IMG/VR virus record: IMGVR_UViG_3300030419_007499
Span: 1-43,112 of that record
Length of the DNA: 43,112 nucleotides
Origin: a virus
Direction: 5' to 3' (one strand)
The notes beneath the pieces were generated by a model. The model was not told the DNA's origin. It ran no database searches and saw nothing but the letters and a program-made list of their open reading frames with translations. The translations under genes were made by a program, and so were the position numbers. Below are positions 25,688-34,847 of this stretch, piece by piece. The first letter of the stretch is position 1; the number at the start of each line of letters is the position of its first letter.

Positions 25688-26402
25688 AATAATTCAAAGC
25701 TTATGGATAGGAAGCGAGCTTTCCCCAGTCGAAAAGCTTTGTATATCTTCGTATATAAAAAACGATCATGAGTTCCACTTGTATTCCTATAACGATATAG
25801 ACGGTCTACCAGCAGACTGTATCGTTAAAGATGCCTCAGAAATCCTCCCAAGAGAAGATATTTTCTCGTATAACGTTGGATTAGGCAAAGGAAGTTATTC
25901 TGCTTTTTCAAATTATTTCCGCTACAAGCTATTAACCTTAAAAGGAAATTGGTGGACTGATACTGATATTGTTTGTTTAAAAAAGTTTGATTTTGAAGAC
26001 GAATATGTTTTTGCGAGCGAAAAAACATCCTCAGATGGACAACACATAACCTCTGGGATAATAAAAGCCCCCATATCAAGCAATTTCGCTGAGAGATGCT
26101 ACAATTTTTGCCGCGAACAAGATAAAAACACCTTACAATGGGGAGTTGTCGGCCCAAAACTAGTATCTAAAACAGTTAAAGAATTACAAATGGAAAATTT
26201 TGTCAAACCTTGGAAGTTTTTTAACCCTATTGGCTTTGAGCAATTAGGTATGATATTTGATGAAACTTTTGGCGACATGAAATTAAACGATTCATATACA
26301 ATTCATTTATGGAACGAGATGTGGAGAAGATATAACCTAGATAAGAATAAAAAGTATGAGGAAAACTGCTTATTCGAAAAACTTAAGAAAAAATATTTAT
26401 GA
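25677..26402 (+). CDS. GT32-like glycosyltransferase with DXD motif, 241 aa
   Basis: Resembles the DXD-containing sugar transferases (Gly_transf_sug / alpha-1,4-GlcNAc transferase type). IIQSLWIGSELSPVEKLCI opens the protein. The stretch SAFSNYFRYKLLTLKGNWWTDTDIVCL places the DxD at Asp95 and Asp97, with the usual 'yaSDyfRYkiLyeyGGiYlDtDv' layout. HITSGIIKAPISSNF and YTIHLWNEMWRRY near the C-terminus match the conserved His-Trp segment of the family. No membrane helix. It overlaps the preceding gene by 11 bp and the next by 4 bp (ATGA). A retaining enzyme if the family assignment holds. Confidence 0.75.
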   Translation: MSREIIQSLWIGSELSPVEKLCISSYIKNDHEFHLYSYNDIDGLPADCIVKDASEILPREDIFSYNVGLGKGSYSAFSNYFRYKLLTLKGNWWTDTDIVCLKKFDFEDEYVFASEKTSSDGQHITSGIIKAPISSNFAERCYNFCREQDKNTLQWGVVGPKLVSKTVKELQMENFVKPWKFFNPIGFEQLGMIFDETFGDMKLNDSYTIHLWNEMWRRYNLDKNKKYEENCLFEKLKKKYL

Positions 26403-27361
26403 AAATAGCTTATTTATGTGATAAAGAGCATTACTTAAAAAAGATGTCCAGAGTTCGCTTTCATTCAATGGAAGCAGTTCAGAAACTATGCGGCAAAGAT
26501 AATTTTTTATGGACAGGGCCAAATTGGGAAAACTGGGACGATGACCAAACAGTGGATGAAAACTTAAAACAAAACAGCTTTACGCCAGATTTAATCGTAG
26601 GATATAAACCGCTAGAAATTAAAGGATTTTCCGATTCAATATATACTAAATGCGTCAGGTACAATGAAATGTATGACGATGATTGGACTTTAAAAGAAAT
26701 TAATGAATCCGCAGCAGACATTGTTGTTTGCCACCACAAAAATGACTTAGAGGATTGGCAGGGCGTTAAATTTCGCAAACAAGTAAAGCTTATTAATATT
26801 CCCCACTGCGCAGAAAGAACAATTTTCAAAGATTATGAATTACCAAAAACTCATGACGTTTTATTAGTTGGAGCTATCAACGTAACAAGTAAATTAGGAC
26901 AACATTACCCACTACGTCAAAAAATGCTCGAGGTTCTCGCAGATATGTCAGATGACTACAAAGTTTCTGTTTACAGGCATCCAGGATATGTCCTAGGCGA
27001 TGCTCATGAAAATAGATATGCGATAGACTTTGCAAAAGCAATAAATTCTGCAAAAATTTGTGTTACATGTTCTGGCGCACCAAAAAGCAGATTCGGAAAA
27101 TACGTAGAGATACCCGCATGCAAGACAGCAATAGCAGCAGATATACCAAACGAAGAACAGGAAACTTTTAAGAAATTTGTTATTGAAATTAATGTTGACG
27201 ATTCAAATAATACAATTGTCAATAAGCTAAAGAAATATCTAGATAATCAAGAGGAGCTTAAGAAAGTTACAGACAGAGGTTGGCTTTTGATGAATAAGTA
27301 TACCCAAGATTGGTATGCTTCTGTTTTTATTAACAAAATTACAAAAATTTTAAACACATAA
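26399..27361 (+). CDS. GT-B glycosyltransferase-like protein, 320 aa
   Basis: Weakly recognisable two-domain GT-B layout, closest in pattern to proteins ending in a Glyco_trans_1_2 domain. The N-terminal half opens MKIAYLCDKEHYLKKMSRVR and contains PDLIVGYKPLE and DIVVCHHKNDL. The C-terminal half has HDVLLVGAINVTSKLGQHYPLR, then INSAKICVTCSGAPKSRFGKYVEIPACKTAIAADIP, the usual donor-site position with Glu in EIPA, and an ending helix segment with NKYTQDWYASVF. Soluble. ATGA overlap with the gene before and one base to the next. Could be a glycosyltransferase or a related sugar-phosphate transferase. Confidence 0.6.
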   Translation: MKIAYLCDKEHYLKKMSRVRFHSMEAVQKLCGKDNFLWTGPNWENWDDDQTVDENLKQNSFTPDLIVGYKPLEIKGFSDSIYTKCVRYNEMYDDDWTLKEINESAADIVVCHHKNDLEDWQGVKFRKQVKLINIPHCAERTIFKDYELPKTHDVLLVGAINVTSKLGQHYPLRQKMLEVLADMSDDYKVSVYRHPGYVLGDAHENRYAIDFAKAINSAKICVTCSGAPKSRFGKYVEIPACKTAIAADIPNEEQETFKKFVIEINVDDSNNTIVNKLKKYLDNQEELKKVTDRGWLLMNKYTQDWYASVFINKITKILNT

Positions 27362-27362
27362 A

Positions 27363-28646
27363 ATGGAAAACTCGAAGACCACCAAAGAATCAATTAAGAA
27401 AAATATATACGCAAACGTTCAAAAGTACTTTGAAAATATCTCATTTGAAGAATTAAAGCCTTCTAAATGGAAAGTTCCTATTGGTGGTGGATTTTATGAC
27501 CATAATGAGGTTAATTCGGTTATCGAATGCTATCTTAATGGTTCATTATCAATACAAAAACCAGTAGCTAAATTTGAAGAAAATTTTTCTTCTTACATAG
27601 GATGTGAATATGGTATAGCTACCAACTCTGGAACGTCAGCAAATATCCTAGCACTAAACGCTTTGATTGAATCTGGGGAACTTGTGCCAGGAGACAAGGT
27701 CGCTATTCCAGCAACAACTTTTATTAGTGTAGTTACGCCAATTTTACAACTTGGGTTAGTTCCAGTTTATGTAGACATTAAAGAAGACCTAAATATGGAT
27801 ATGGAGGAGTTGCAAAGAGTTTTACTTTTCGAGGACAATATAAAATGCGTTATGGTTGTTCACACATTAGGTTTTCCCGCAGACGTTGAAACATTACTAA
27901 AGCTATCAAAAACTTATAGCTTTAAAATTATTGAAGACTGTTGTGAATCACACGGTGCGGCGATTAATGGAAAAAAAATTGGCAGCTACGGCGACATATC
28001 AACTTGGAGCTTTTATGTAGCACATCACATGACAACCGCTGAGGGCGGGATGGTTCTCACTAACTCAGAGAGGTATAAAACTATATTGTCAGAACTTAGA
28101 GAGTTTGGCAGGCTAAAGAGCTATGAAGGAGAACGCTTTGGTTACACCAAAGACAACCTAGTAGATTTTGATGAGAGATATGTGTTCCACAGAATTGGCT
28201 GGAATTTCAGGATGGCGGATGCTCCCGCTTCCTTCGGTATCGAGCAACTTAGAAAACTTGATAAAATGAACGCTACAAGAAAAAGCAATGCTAAATTCTT
28301 AATAGACAATTTAAAAAAACATAAAGATCTAATACTGCCAGATTACAGCAGCGACGAGCATGAAATTACTTACTACTCATTTCCGATCACGATTAAGCAG
28401 GGCAGTAGAATTAACAGAAAATCATTTGTTCAGCATTTAGAGTCTAATGGGATAGAAACAAGAGCCATAATGTGCGGAACTTTACCAGATCAACCAAGCT
28501 TAAAAAATTCTGTTCATATTATTGCTGGCGATTTAAAAATCAGCAGGCATGTTAGAGATAATGCTTTTTTTATTGGTTGTCATCCAATGTTAAAACAAGA
28601 AGACCTACAGCATGCAGTCGACATTATCGACGAATACTTAAAATAA
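27363..28646 (+). CDS. DegT/DnrJ-family PLP enzyme with catalytic Lys replaced by His (RfbH/ColD-type 3-dehydratase-like), 427 aa
   Basis: Fold type I PLP enzyme acting on a nucleotide-linked 4-keto sugar. Family marks: NSGTSANILALNAL, DKVAIPATTFISV, EDCCESHGA, GSYGDISTWSFYVAHHMTTAEGGM, and FRMADAPASFGIEQLRKL. The Schiff-base Lys of aminotransferases is His221 here. His at this place is known in the C-3 dehydratases RfbH/DdhC/AscC (E1) and ColD, which remove a 3-hydroxyl instead of adding an amino group. Length (427) fits RfbH-type enzymes, but the Cys cluster that holds their [2Fe-2S] centre, expected just after this motif, is absent. A 3-deoxy or 3,6-dideoxy sugar product is inferred. The next gene, an SDR, could be the matching reductase or epimerase. 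Confidence 0.8.
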   Translation: MENSKTTKESIKKNIYANVQKYFENISFEELKPSKWKVPIGGGFYDHNEVNSVIECYLNGSLSIQKPVAKFEENFSSYIGCEYGIATNSGTSANILALNALIESGELVPGDKVAIPATTFISVVTPILQLGLVPVYVDIKEDLNMDMEELQRVLLFEDNIKCVMVVHTLGFPADVETLLKLSKTYSFKIIEDCCESHGAAINGKKIGSYGDISTWSFYVAHHMTTAEGGMVLTNSERYKTILSELREFGRLKSYEGERFGYTKDNLVDFDERYVFHRIGWNFRMADAPASFGIEQLRKLDKMNATRKSNAKFLIDNLKKHKDLILPDYSSDEHEITYYSFPITIKQGSRINRKSFVQHLESNGIETRAIMCGTLPDQPSLKNSVHIIAGDLKISRHVRDNAFFIGCHPMLKQEDLQHAVDIIDEYLK

Positions 28647-28653
28647 TTTAAAA

Positions 28654-29658
28654 ATGAAAAACATATTAGTTACAGGCGGCACAGGCGCTATTGGTTCAAA
28701 TTTAGTAAAAAAATTACTAACAAAAGAAGACACTAATAAATTAGTGATCCTCGATGACAATTCTTCTGGTTACCACAATAACCTAATACAAAATGATAAA
28801 ATAATTTTCGTAAAAGGTAATGTATGTGATAATTGGGTAGTTGAACAAGCTTTTTCTCATGATATTACTCATGTTTATCACCTAGCTGCAAATTTTGCAA
28901 ATCAAAGTTCTGTAGATTTTCCAGAAAAAGACTTAATGACAAACGGTATAGGAATCATTAAACTATTAGAAGCCTCTGTAAACAACAATGTTAAAAAGTT
29001 TTTGTATTCATCATCTTCATGTGTTTATAAGCCTGTCGACTCTCCATTTGTCGAACATGGGCCTATAGCCTTGACAACTCCATATGCAATAACCAAGCTT
29101 TTGTCCGAATATTATGTAACTTTTTATAATAAATTTAAAGGACTACCAGCAGTGGTAGTTAGATATTTCAATAATTATGGCCCTGGAGATTATCCAGGGA
29201 AATTCAGAAGCGTAATATGTAATTTTTTCTGGAAAGCGTTAAGAAATGAACCTCTCGTAATAACTGGAGATGGAAGTGAGACAAGGCCATTTACTTTTGT
29301 TGACGATATTGTGGACGGAACAATAACTGCGATGGAAAAAAGCAAAGACAAAGTTGTTGACAGTTTTTACTCCCACCCAATTGAAGAAGATGACAATTTA
29401 ATTTACAATATAGCTAATCCTGAAGTTATAAAAATTAAAGACTTGGCAGAAAAAGTTAACGATGTCTGCGGAAATACCGCTGGCATAGAGTATCAACCAA
29501 GAAGAAATTGGGACGTAATTCCCAATAGATCTGTTTGTGTAAAAAAAGCAAATGAAGAATTAGGCTTTAGTCCAAAAATCAACATAGACGAGGGATTAAA
29601 AAAGACTTTAGAGTGGTTCTCTAGTCAGGAATTTAAAAACGAAAACACAAGATTTTAA
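28654..29658 (+). CDS. NAD-dependent nucleotide-sugar epimerase (extended SDR), 334 aa
   Basis: Rossmann glycine motif TGGTGAIGS at residues 7-15; VYHLAANF (NAD contact); catalytic Ser in YSSSSCVYKP (119-122); Tyr144 and Lys148 in PYAITK; RYFNNYGPGDYPG; and ETRPFTFVDDIVDG. The absence of a TDEVYG-like segment argues against a 4,6-dehydratase and for a UDP-glucose/GlcNAc 4-epimerase-like or 4-keto-reducing enzyme. Length is normal for the family. It lies 7 bp after the DegT-family gene, with an A-rich gap and no clear Shine-Dalgarno. It may reduce or epimerise the product of that enzyme, or supply galacto-configured UDP-sugars. Confidence 0.85.
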   Translation: MKNILVTGGTGAIGSNLVKKLLTKEDTNKLVILDDNSSGYHNNLIQNDKIIFVKGNVCDNWVVEQAFSHDITHVYHLAANFANQSSVDFPEKDLMTNGIGIIKLLEASVNNNVKKFLYSSSSCVYKPVDSPFVEHGPIALTTPYAITKLLSEYYVTFYNKFKGLPAVVVRYFNNYGPGDYPGKFRSVICNFFWKALRNEPLVITGDGSETRPFTFVDDIVDGTITAMEKSKDKVVDSFYSHPIEEDDNLIYNIANPEVIKIKDLAEKVNDVCGNTAGIEYQPRRNWDVIPNRSVCVKKANEELGFSPKINIDEGLKKTLEWFSSQEFKNENTRF

Positions 29659-29661
29659 ATT

Positions 29662-30219
29662 ATGATTTGGAATGAAATTGTTTGTCTGGGTGACTCATTG
29701 ACATATGGGTCTCGAGATGATTTTGGCAGGTCTTACCCGTTAGAGCTTAATAACATACTTACAGAAAGAACTGGAGAGTATTACATATGCCATAATCATG
29801 GCGTACCCGCAGAAACAAGCTCTGAACTATTAAGGCGAACATGGCAAGCATTAAACTCCCATCAGGCGGCAAGATTATCCTTGATCATGATCGGCACTAA
29901 TGATACTCAAGCAAACATTCCTCCAGACATATACGAAGACAATTTAAAACAAATTATAACAATGTGTAAGATTTGCAAAACTAGACCTATTTTAGCGACG
30001 TTGCCCGATTTAGGATTTACTCCCCTATATTTAAACAACCCAAATAATATAAACTTATACAATAAAAAAATAAACTCTATAGCCGATAAAATGAATTTAG
30101 AAGTTTGTAACATGAGAGGAATGGAAAAATATTATATAGACAATGTCCACGTTAATCATAAAGGCAACTTAGAAATGGCAAAAAGATGGGCAGATACAAT
30201 ACTAAGTATAAATGCGTAA
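29662..30219 (+). CDS. SGNH/GDSL hydrolase (probable sugar O-acyl esterase), 185 aa
   Basis: Block I GDSLTYG (residues 10-16, nucleophile Ser12); block II Gly in NHGVPAETS; block III GTND (78-81, oxyanion Asn80); block V DNVHVNHKG (Asp160, His163). This is a full catalytic set for an SGNH esterase at normal length. No signal peptide, so it acts in the cytoplasm, unlike most bacterial GDSL esterases that work on the envelope. In this operon it probably removes or transfers an O-acetyl group on a sugar intermediate. Three bases separate it from the epimerase gene, and it overlaps wecB by 8 bp. Confidence 0.85.
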   Translation: MIWNEIVCLGDSLTYGSRDDFGRSYPLELNNILTERTGEYYICHNHGVPAETSSELLRRTWQALNSHQAARLSLIMIGTNDTQANIPPDIYEDNLKQIITMCKICKTRPILATLPDLGFTPLYLNNPNNINLYNKKINSIADKMNLEVCNMRGMEKYYIDNVHVNHKGNLEMAKRWADTILSINA

Positions 30220-31330
30220 AATAGTACACATTATAGGGGCCAGACCTAATTTTATGAAGGCCGCTCCATTAATTTCTGAATTAAAAAAGAATCGCAAATT
30301 TCGACAAATAATAGTACATACTGGTCAGCATTTTGATAAAAAAATGTCTGATGTTTTTTTATCTGAATTAAAAATACCAAAACCAAAGTACAAATTTTCC
30401 TTAAAATCAAAAACAGGCAACGCTCAAATTGCTGAAATTATGATTAAGCTAGAGGAAATTTTACTAAAAGAAAAGCCTAAATTAGTTGTTGTTTATGGAG
30501 ACATAAACTCCACATTAGCAGCTTCACTTACAGCCAACAAATTAAAACTCAAACTTTGTCACATAGAGTCAGGACTAAGGAGTTTTGACAAAAATATGCC
30601 CGAAGAAATTAATCGAATAATTACAGACTCTTTGTCTGATTTTCATTTTGTCACAGAGAGGTCAGGCACCCAAAATTTATTAAGAGAAGGTCACAACAAA
30701 AACTCTATTTTTTTTGTTGGAAACACAATGATAGATTCTGTAAAAAAGTTTTTAGATAATAATTCTAGCTCAGATTTTAAGCCTCCGTTTTCGTCTGGTT
30801 GTGCACATGAACCCTTCTTCAAAAAAGATCCGTATGCCATCTGCACTTTCCACCGACCAAGTAACGTAGACACAAAACAAGCACTTTTAAAGATTACAGA
30901 AATCATAAAATGGCTATCACAAGATATAAACTTAGTTTTTCCAATCCACCCAAGAACAGAAAACGCACTCAAGAAGCATAAACTTTTAGAAAATTTGAAA
31001 AAAAATAAGAATATCCTTTTAAGTCCTCCTTGCGATTATGGTAATTTTTTGTTTTTAATAAAACATGCAAATTTAGTAGTTACAGATTCTGGAGGAATAC
31101 AAGAAGAATGCTCATACCTAAACACTCCTTGTCTAACACTAAGAAGAAATACAGAGAGACCTGTAACAATTTCTAGAGGCAGCAATATTTTAGTTGATTC
31201 TCTAGAAGAAATATGCGGGCATTTTGACTCGATAAAAAATGAAACTTTTAAAAAGTCAAAAAATATTAAATTTTGGGATGGCAAGGCTTCAGAACGCATA
31301 GCAAAAATTATATATGAAAAATTATCCTAA
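30212..31330 (+). CDS. wecB: UDP-N-acetylglucosamine 2-epimerase, non-hydrolysing (WecB-like), 372 aa
   Basis: Interconverts UDP-GlcNAc and UDP-ManNAc. The N-terminus IIGARPNFMKAAPLI is of the WecB type, not NeuC. It continues with VHTGQHFDKKMSDVF, VVVYGDINSTLAAS, HIESGLRSFDKNMPEEINR, FFVGNTMIDSV, HPRT and TDSGGIQEECSYLNTPCLTLR. These cover the GT-B-like fold and its UDP site; length is as expected. It could feed a ManNAc or ManNAcA residue (the latter with the dehydrogenase at 42169), or a nonulosonic acid pathway with the NeuB-like enzyme at 37691 if free ManNAc is released. It overlaps both neighbours (8 and 17 bp). Confidence 0.92.
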   Translation: MRKIVHIIGARPNFMKAAPLISELKKNRKFRQIIVHTGQHFDKKMSDVFLSELKIPKPKYKFSLKSKTGNAQIAEIMIKLEEILLKEKPKLVVVYGDINSTLAASLTANKLKLKLCHIESGLRSFDKNMPEEINRIITDSLSDFHFVTERSGTQNLLREGHNKNSIFFVGNTMIDSVKKFLDNNSSSDFKPPFSSGCAHEPFFKKDPYAICTFHRPSNVDTKQALLKITEIIKWLSQDINLVFPIHPRTENALKKHKLLENLKKNKNILLSPPCDYGNFLFLIKHANLVVTDSGGIQEECSYLNTPCLTLRRNTERPVTISRGSNILVDSLEEICGHFDSIKNETFKKSKNIKFWDGKASERIAKIIYEKLS

Positions 31331-32258
31331 AGTATCTTTTGGCATGGTTAATTGCAACAGGCTTTTTTACTTAAAAAGCTGTCTTGAATCATTACTTGAA
31401 TGTACGCAAGATTATCCAAACAAAGAAATTATCATAGTAGACAACGCCTCAACAGAGAAAGGAACTAAAGAATACTTAGATTCGATTAAAGACGAAAATA
31501 TTAAAATACACATCACAAAAGAAAGAGATCCGTCAAATGAATACGCTAGAGGCTTAAACACTATTTACGAACTAAGCGATGGAGATTATGTAATTCCGCT
31601 TGAAGGAGATTTACAATTTATAGTTAAAGGAGGATGGCTAAAGCAGTATGTAGATTTTTTTGAAAACAATAGAGAGCTAACTGGTTCCATGAGCTTAGAC
31701 GCACAGAGAACAATACGACTAAACCGCGGGAGATATCTTTTTCCTAAAAATCAGTCTAAGTATAAATTTGTTTACAATTTATCTAATCATCCTATTAGCG
31801 GAGCTGGAGACGCTGTATATTCTAGAGAAATCTTAGACAAAATGTACCCATGGGTAACCGAAAACTCAAGCCATGAAGGAGGAGGCGACTGTGAGACTAA
31901 AATGTTGGCGAAAATAGACAAGATTTTGGGTGACAAAAAATCTTCAACTTTCTTAGCGGTGCCATTATTCCCAGTATGTACTGCAATATATACAGATCCC
32001 AGGGGCACTAACGCTAGAATAAGAGGCAACAAAAGGTATGGCAAATATTGGGCGCCAAAAGATTCGTTTAAATATTATGAAATTCATGAATACGAAGAGG
32101 CTTTAAAACTCATCTCCGAAAGAGACACTCCTATCGGAATCGAAGTTGTCGCTAACCCAATCGGATGGGATAAACCCTTAGACAACAAAGGAAACTGGTT
32201 AAAAAATCCAATTAGACCAGAAAATTGCACTGAGGATGATTACGAGATTATAGATTAA
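31314..32258 (+). CDS. Glycosyltransferase family 2-like, 314 aa
   Basis: GT-A pattern: KVSFGMVNCNRLFYLKSCL, KEIIIVDNASTEKGTKEY (UDP-binding Asp), NEYARGLNTIYELSDGDYVIPLEGDLQF, and HEGGGDCETKMLAKI later on. The usual D-x-D is replaced by EGD, so metal binding may differ, though some active family 2 enzymes vary here. The C-terminal part holds IGWDKPLDNKG and is probably acceptor-specific. Soluble. It begins 17 bp inside wecB, which implies coupled translation. Confidence 0.75.
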   Translation: MKNYPKVSFGMVNCNRLFYLKSCLESLLECTQDYPNKEIIIVDNASTEKGTKEYLDSIKDENIKIHITKERDPSNEYARGLNTIYELSDGDYVIPLEGDLQFIVKGGWLKQYVDFFENNRELTGSMSLDAQRTIRLNRGRYLFPKNQSKYKFVYNLSNHPISGAGDAVYSREILDKMYPWVTENSSHEGGGDCETKMLAKIDKILGDKKSSTFLAVPLFPVCTAIYTDPRGTNARIRGNKRYGKYWAPKDSFKYYEIHEYEEALKLISERDTPIGIEVVANPIGWDKPLDNKGNWLKNPIRPENCTEDDYEIID

Positions 32259-32266
32259 ATTATATT

Positions 32267-33040
32267 ATGAATTGGTACGATGATCTATGTGAATATTATC
32301 AAGTTTCACCAGAAGAAGCTAATGAGCTTGGCACAAGAAAAAAAGGCAGAAGACCAAACTTGCCAGGCTCAGCAACCTGTCAACCTGTCTCAGGTTTAAC
32401 GTTTGAAGAAATATGGGACAGCAAACCAAGAGAGACGACTGCTCAAATTTTTGATTTTTATAAAGATATAGGCTCTTGGTCTTCATTTCGACAATGCAAA
32501 TATCACGAACATGGACCTGCGTACAATACTGGCCCAATAACAGCTCAACAAATTTCGATCAATCAATTAGATGGAAATATAAAAGTTTTAGAGTACGGCG
32601 CTGGAGTTGCACCAATATCAACTTGGCTGTATGATAACCTAGCCAACTGCAAGTTCGAGTTTTATATAAACGATGTTACATGCGAACATTTAACATTTGG
32701 ACATTGGAGACTAAAAAATAGGGAAGCAAACGTTAAAAAGTTTGAAATTCAGCCAGATGAATTTCCAGATTACGGAGACGTCAAATTTAATTTTATATAC
32801 ATGCTTGACGTGCTAGAACATTTAGATGATCCATTTGGAGCGGTAAATGAAGTAATTAAATATTCAGTTCCAAATGAAACTTTATTTTTTGAGACCTGGG
32901 TAAACCATGAAGAAGGTAAGTCTACCCATTGTGATTTAGACAGAGATAAACAAAAAACAATTAAACTTATTAAACAAAATTTTTCTTTAGTAGTCGACAC
33001 GGGCGGCATGAGAGTCTGGAAGAAGTTATTGCACTTTTAA
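32267..33040 (+). CDS. Class I SAM-dependent methyltransferase, 257 aa
   Basis: The SAM-binding motif I is VLEYGAGVAPISTWL. Motif II-like FEFYINDVTCEHL supplies the acidic ribose contact, and FIYMLDVLEHLDDPFGAVNEV is the typical motif IV/post-IV of class I sugar and small-molecule methyltransferases. The N-terminal 100 residues (WYDDLCEYYQVSPEEANEL, ATCQPVSGLTFEEIW) form an extra domain. Likely O- or N-methylates a sugar of the glycan. The stop shares one base with the next gene's ATG. Confidence 0.8.
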   Translation: MNWYDDLCEYYQVSPEEANELGTRKKGRRPNLPGSATCQPVSGLTFEEIWDSKPRETTAQIFDFYKDIGSWSSFRQCKYHEHGPAYNTGPITAQQISINQLDGNIKVLEYGAGVAPISTWLYDNLANCKFEFYINDVTCEHLTFGHWRLKNREANVKKFEIQPDEFPDYGDVKFNFIYMLDVLEHLDDPFGAVNEVIKYSVPNETLFFETWVNHEEGKSTHCDLDRDKQKTIKLIKQNFSLVVDTGGMRVWKKLLHF

Positions 33041-33957
33041 TGAAAATCTATATAAACAACTCAAATGAAAATTGGATTTGCGATCGCATGCGGCAAGAGT
33101 TTATTGATTATAATTCAGATTATATTACTACTAACGTTTTACAAGCTGATGTCCTATGGCTTTTTTCCAATTGGATCTGGAGAGAAATCCCAGTAGATCT
33201 ATTACATGATAAAAAAGTTATTGCAACGATACACCACATTGACCCAGAAAAACTAAATGTTGAAGATTTCTTATTAAGAGATAAGTTTTGCAATGCGTAT
33301 CATGTTTTTAGCGAAAAAACAATTCCGCACTTTCCAGAAGAAGTTAATAGAAGCAAGATTCACGTAGTCCCCTATTGGTACAACGAGGAGCTTTGGTTTA
33401 ACATGGAAGATAAAAATAGTTTACGTGAAAAGTTTTCTATACCCAAAGACAAACTTGTTATAGGCAGCTTCCAAAGAGACACCGAAGGATCTGATTTAAA
33501 AACCCCAAAACTATCAAAAGGACCAGACGTTTTTTGTGACATAGTTGAAAAAATTAACGAAAAACCACACGTATTATTGTCAGGATGGAGAAGGCAATAT
33601 ATTATATCAAGACTCGAAGCAGCGGGCATCACATATTCGTATTTTGAAATGGCTGATTTTAAAACTTTAAACGAGTTATATAATTGCTTAGATTTATATC
33701 TTGTGACATCAAGACAAGAAGGAGGCCCACAAGCCATCTTAGAATGTGCATCAAATATGACGCCAATACTGTCCACAGATGTCGGATTTGCCAGTAAAGT
33801 CCTTTCAGGCGACTCTATTATAAGCGATGCACAAAAGTTTATTGATAAGATTAATTCTTCAGACTTTGACTACACATTACAGAATCATGAAGCACTACAA
33901 GCCTACTCAATGCAAAATTCAATGCCAAAGTATATTAACGTTTTTAAAGGCTTATGA
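33040..33957 (+). CDS. GT-B glycosyltransferase (group 1/GT4-like), 305 aa
   Basis: Clear C-terminal GT4 half: KLVIGSFQRDTEGSDLKTPK, LSKGPDVFCDIVEKI (donor site), KPHVLLSGWRRQYIISRLEAAG, LNELYNCLDLYLVTSRQEGGPQAILECASNMTPIL (E-x7-E nucleotide-sugar motif) and STDVGFASKVL. The N-terminal domain is short (about 135 residues) and includes FCNAYHVFSEKTIPHFPE and HVVPYWYNEELW. Shorter than typical GT4 enzymes (350-400 residues). Probably retaining. ATGA-type overlap with the next gene, a second GT4-like enzyme, so the two may act in sequence. Confidence 0.85.
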   Translation: MKIYINNSNENWICDRMRQEFIDYNSDYITTNVLQADVLWLFSNWIWREIPVDLLHDKKVIATIHHIDPEKLNVEDFLLRDKFCNAYHVFSEKTIPHFPEEVNRSKIHVVPYWYNEELWFNMEDKNSLREKFSIPKDKLVIGSFQRDTEGSDLKTPKLSKGPDVFCDIVEKINEKPHVLLSGWRRQYIISRLEAAGITYSYFEMADFKTLNELYNCLDLYLVTSRQEGGPQAILECASNMTPILSTDVGFASKVLSGDSIISDAQKFIDKINSSDFDYTLQNHEALQAYSMQNSMPKYINVFKGL

Positions 33958-34847
33958 AAATTTTTATTTCTTTTGGCATAACGGATTCGCCATGGGGCGG
34001 AGGCAATCAATTTTTAAAAAATTTAAAAAAGTGTTTCGCAGAAGAAGGATTGTATACTGAATCGCCAGAATATGCAGATATTATATTATATAACGGACAT
34101 CAATTCATTGAACAAACTTCATTGATTAAAAAAGCTCATCCCAATAAAATTTTTGTTCATAGGATGGACGGACTGCAAAAACTTTATAACAACGCCTCAG
34201 ACACAAGACAAGATTTAGCTATAGACTTTAATAAACTCTCTGATGCAACGATATTTCAGAGTCATTGGTCAAAAGATGAATTTAAAAAATTTAATTTTAA
34301 TCCAGAAAAATCAACAGTTATACCAAACGCCGCAGATCCTGAAATTTTCCATGATACAAACGAGGCGAAAAAAAACCAAAAAATCAATTTGTTGTGCACT
34401 AGTTTTTCAAACAACCTAAACAAAGGGTTTTTATTTTACAAGGAACTAGATGATGCATTAGATTTCGAACAATTTAACTTCACTTTTATAGGAAATAAAC
34501 CAGATGACATAACTTACAAAAATATAAAATGCTCACCACCGAAAACAACAACTGAAATTGCCAAAGAACTAAAACAAACAGATGTTTTTGTTTCTGCCAC
34601 AGTAAATGACTGTTGTTCCAACTCTATTATTGAAGCGTTGACATCTGGAGTCCCTGTTTTAGCTCAAAATAGCGGAGGAAACCCAGAAATAGTAAAAGAT
34701 GGAGGAGAATTATTTGAAGATATAGATGAATTTCTATTTAATCTTCAAAAAATAACATTGAACATTGATTTTTATAAGAAAATGATTAATATCAAAACAA
34801 TGAAACAAATTGCGTCAGATTATGTAGAATTTTTTCAATGTATTTAG
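33954..34847 (+). CDS. GT-B glycosyltransferase (group 1/GT4-like), 297 aa
   Basis: The N-terminal domain opens FISFGITDSPWGGGNQFLKNL (Gly-rich acceptor loop) and has ILYNGHQFIE, KIFVHRMDGLQ and ATIFQSHWSKDEF. The C-terminal domain has VIPNAADPEIFH, INLLCTSFSNNLNKGFLFYKEL and VFVSATVNDCCSNSIIEALTSGVPVLAQNSGGNPEIV, the classical GT4 donor site with E-A-L-T-S-G-x-P-V. Soluble and compact. It overlaps the next gene by 10 bp. Homologous in layout to its upstream neighbour but not a recent duplicate. Confidence 0.85.
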   Translation: MKIFISFGITDSPWGGGNQFLKNLKKCFAEEGLYTESPEYADIILYNGHQFIEQTSLIKKAHPNKIFVHRMDGLQKLYNNASDTRQDLAIDFNKLSDATIFQSHWSKDEFKKFNFNPEKSTVIPNAADPEIFHDTNEAKKNQKINLLCTSFSNNLNKGFLFYKELDDALDFEQFNFTFIGNKPDDITYKNIKCSPPKTTTEIAKELKQTDVFVSATVNDCCSNSIIEALTSGVPVLAQNSGGNPEIVKDGGELFEDIDEFLFNLQKITLNIDFYKKMINIKTMKQIASDYVEFFQCI

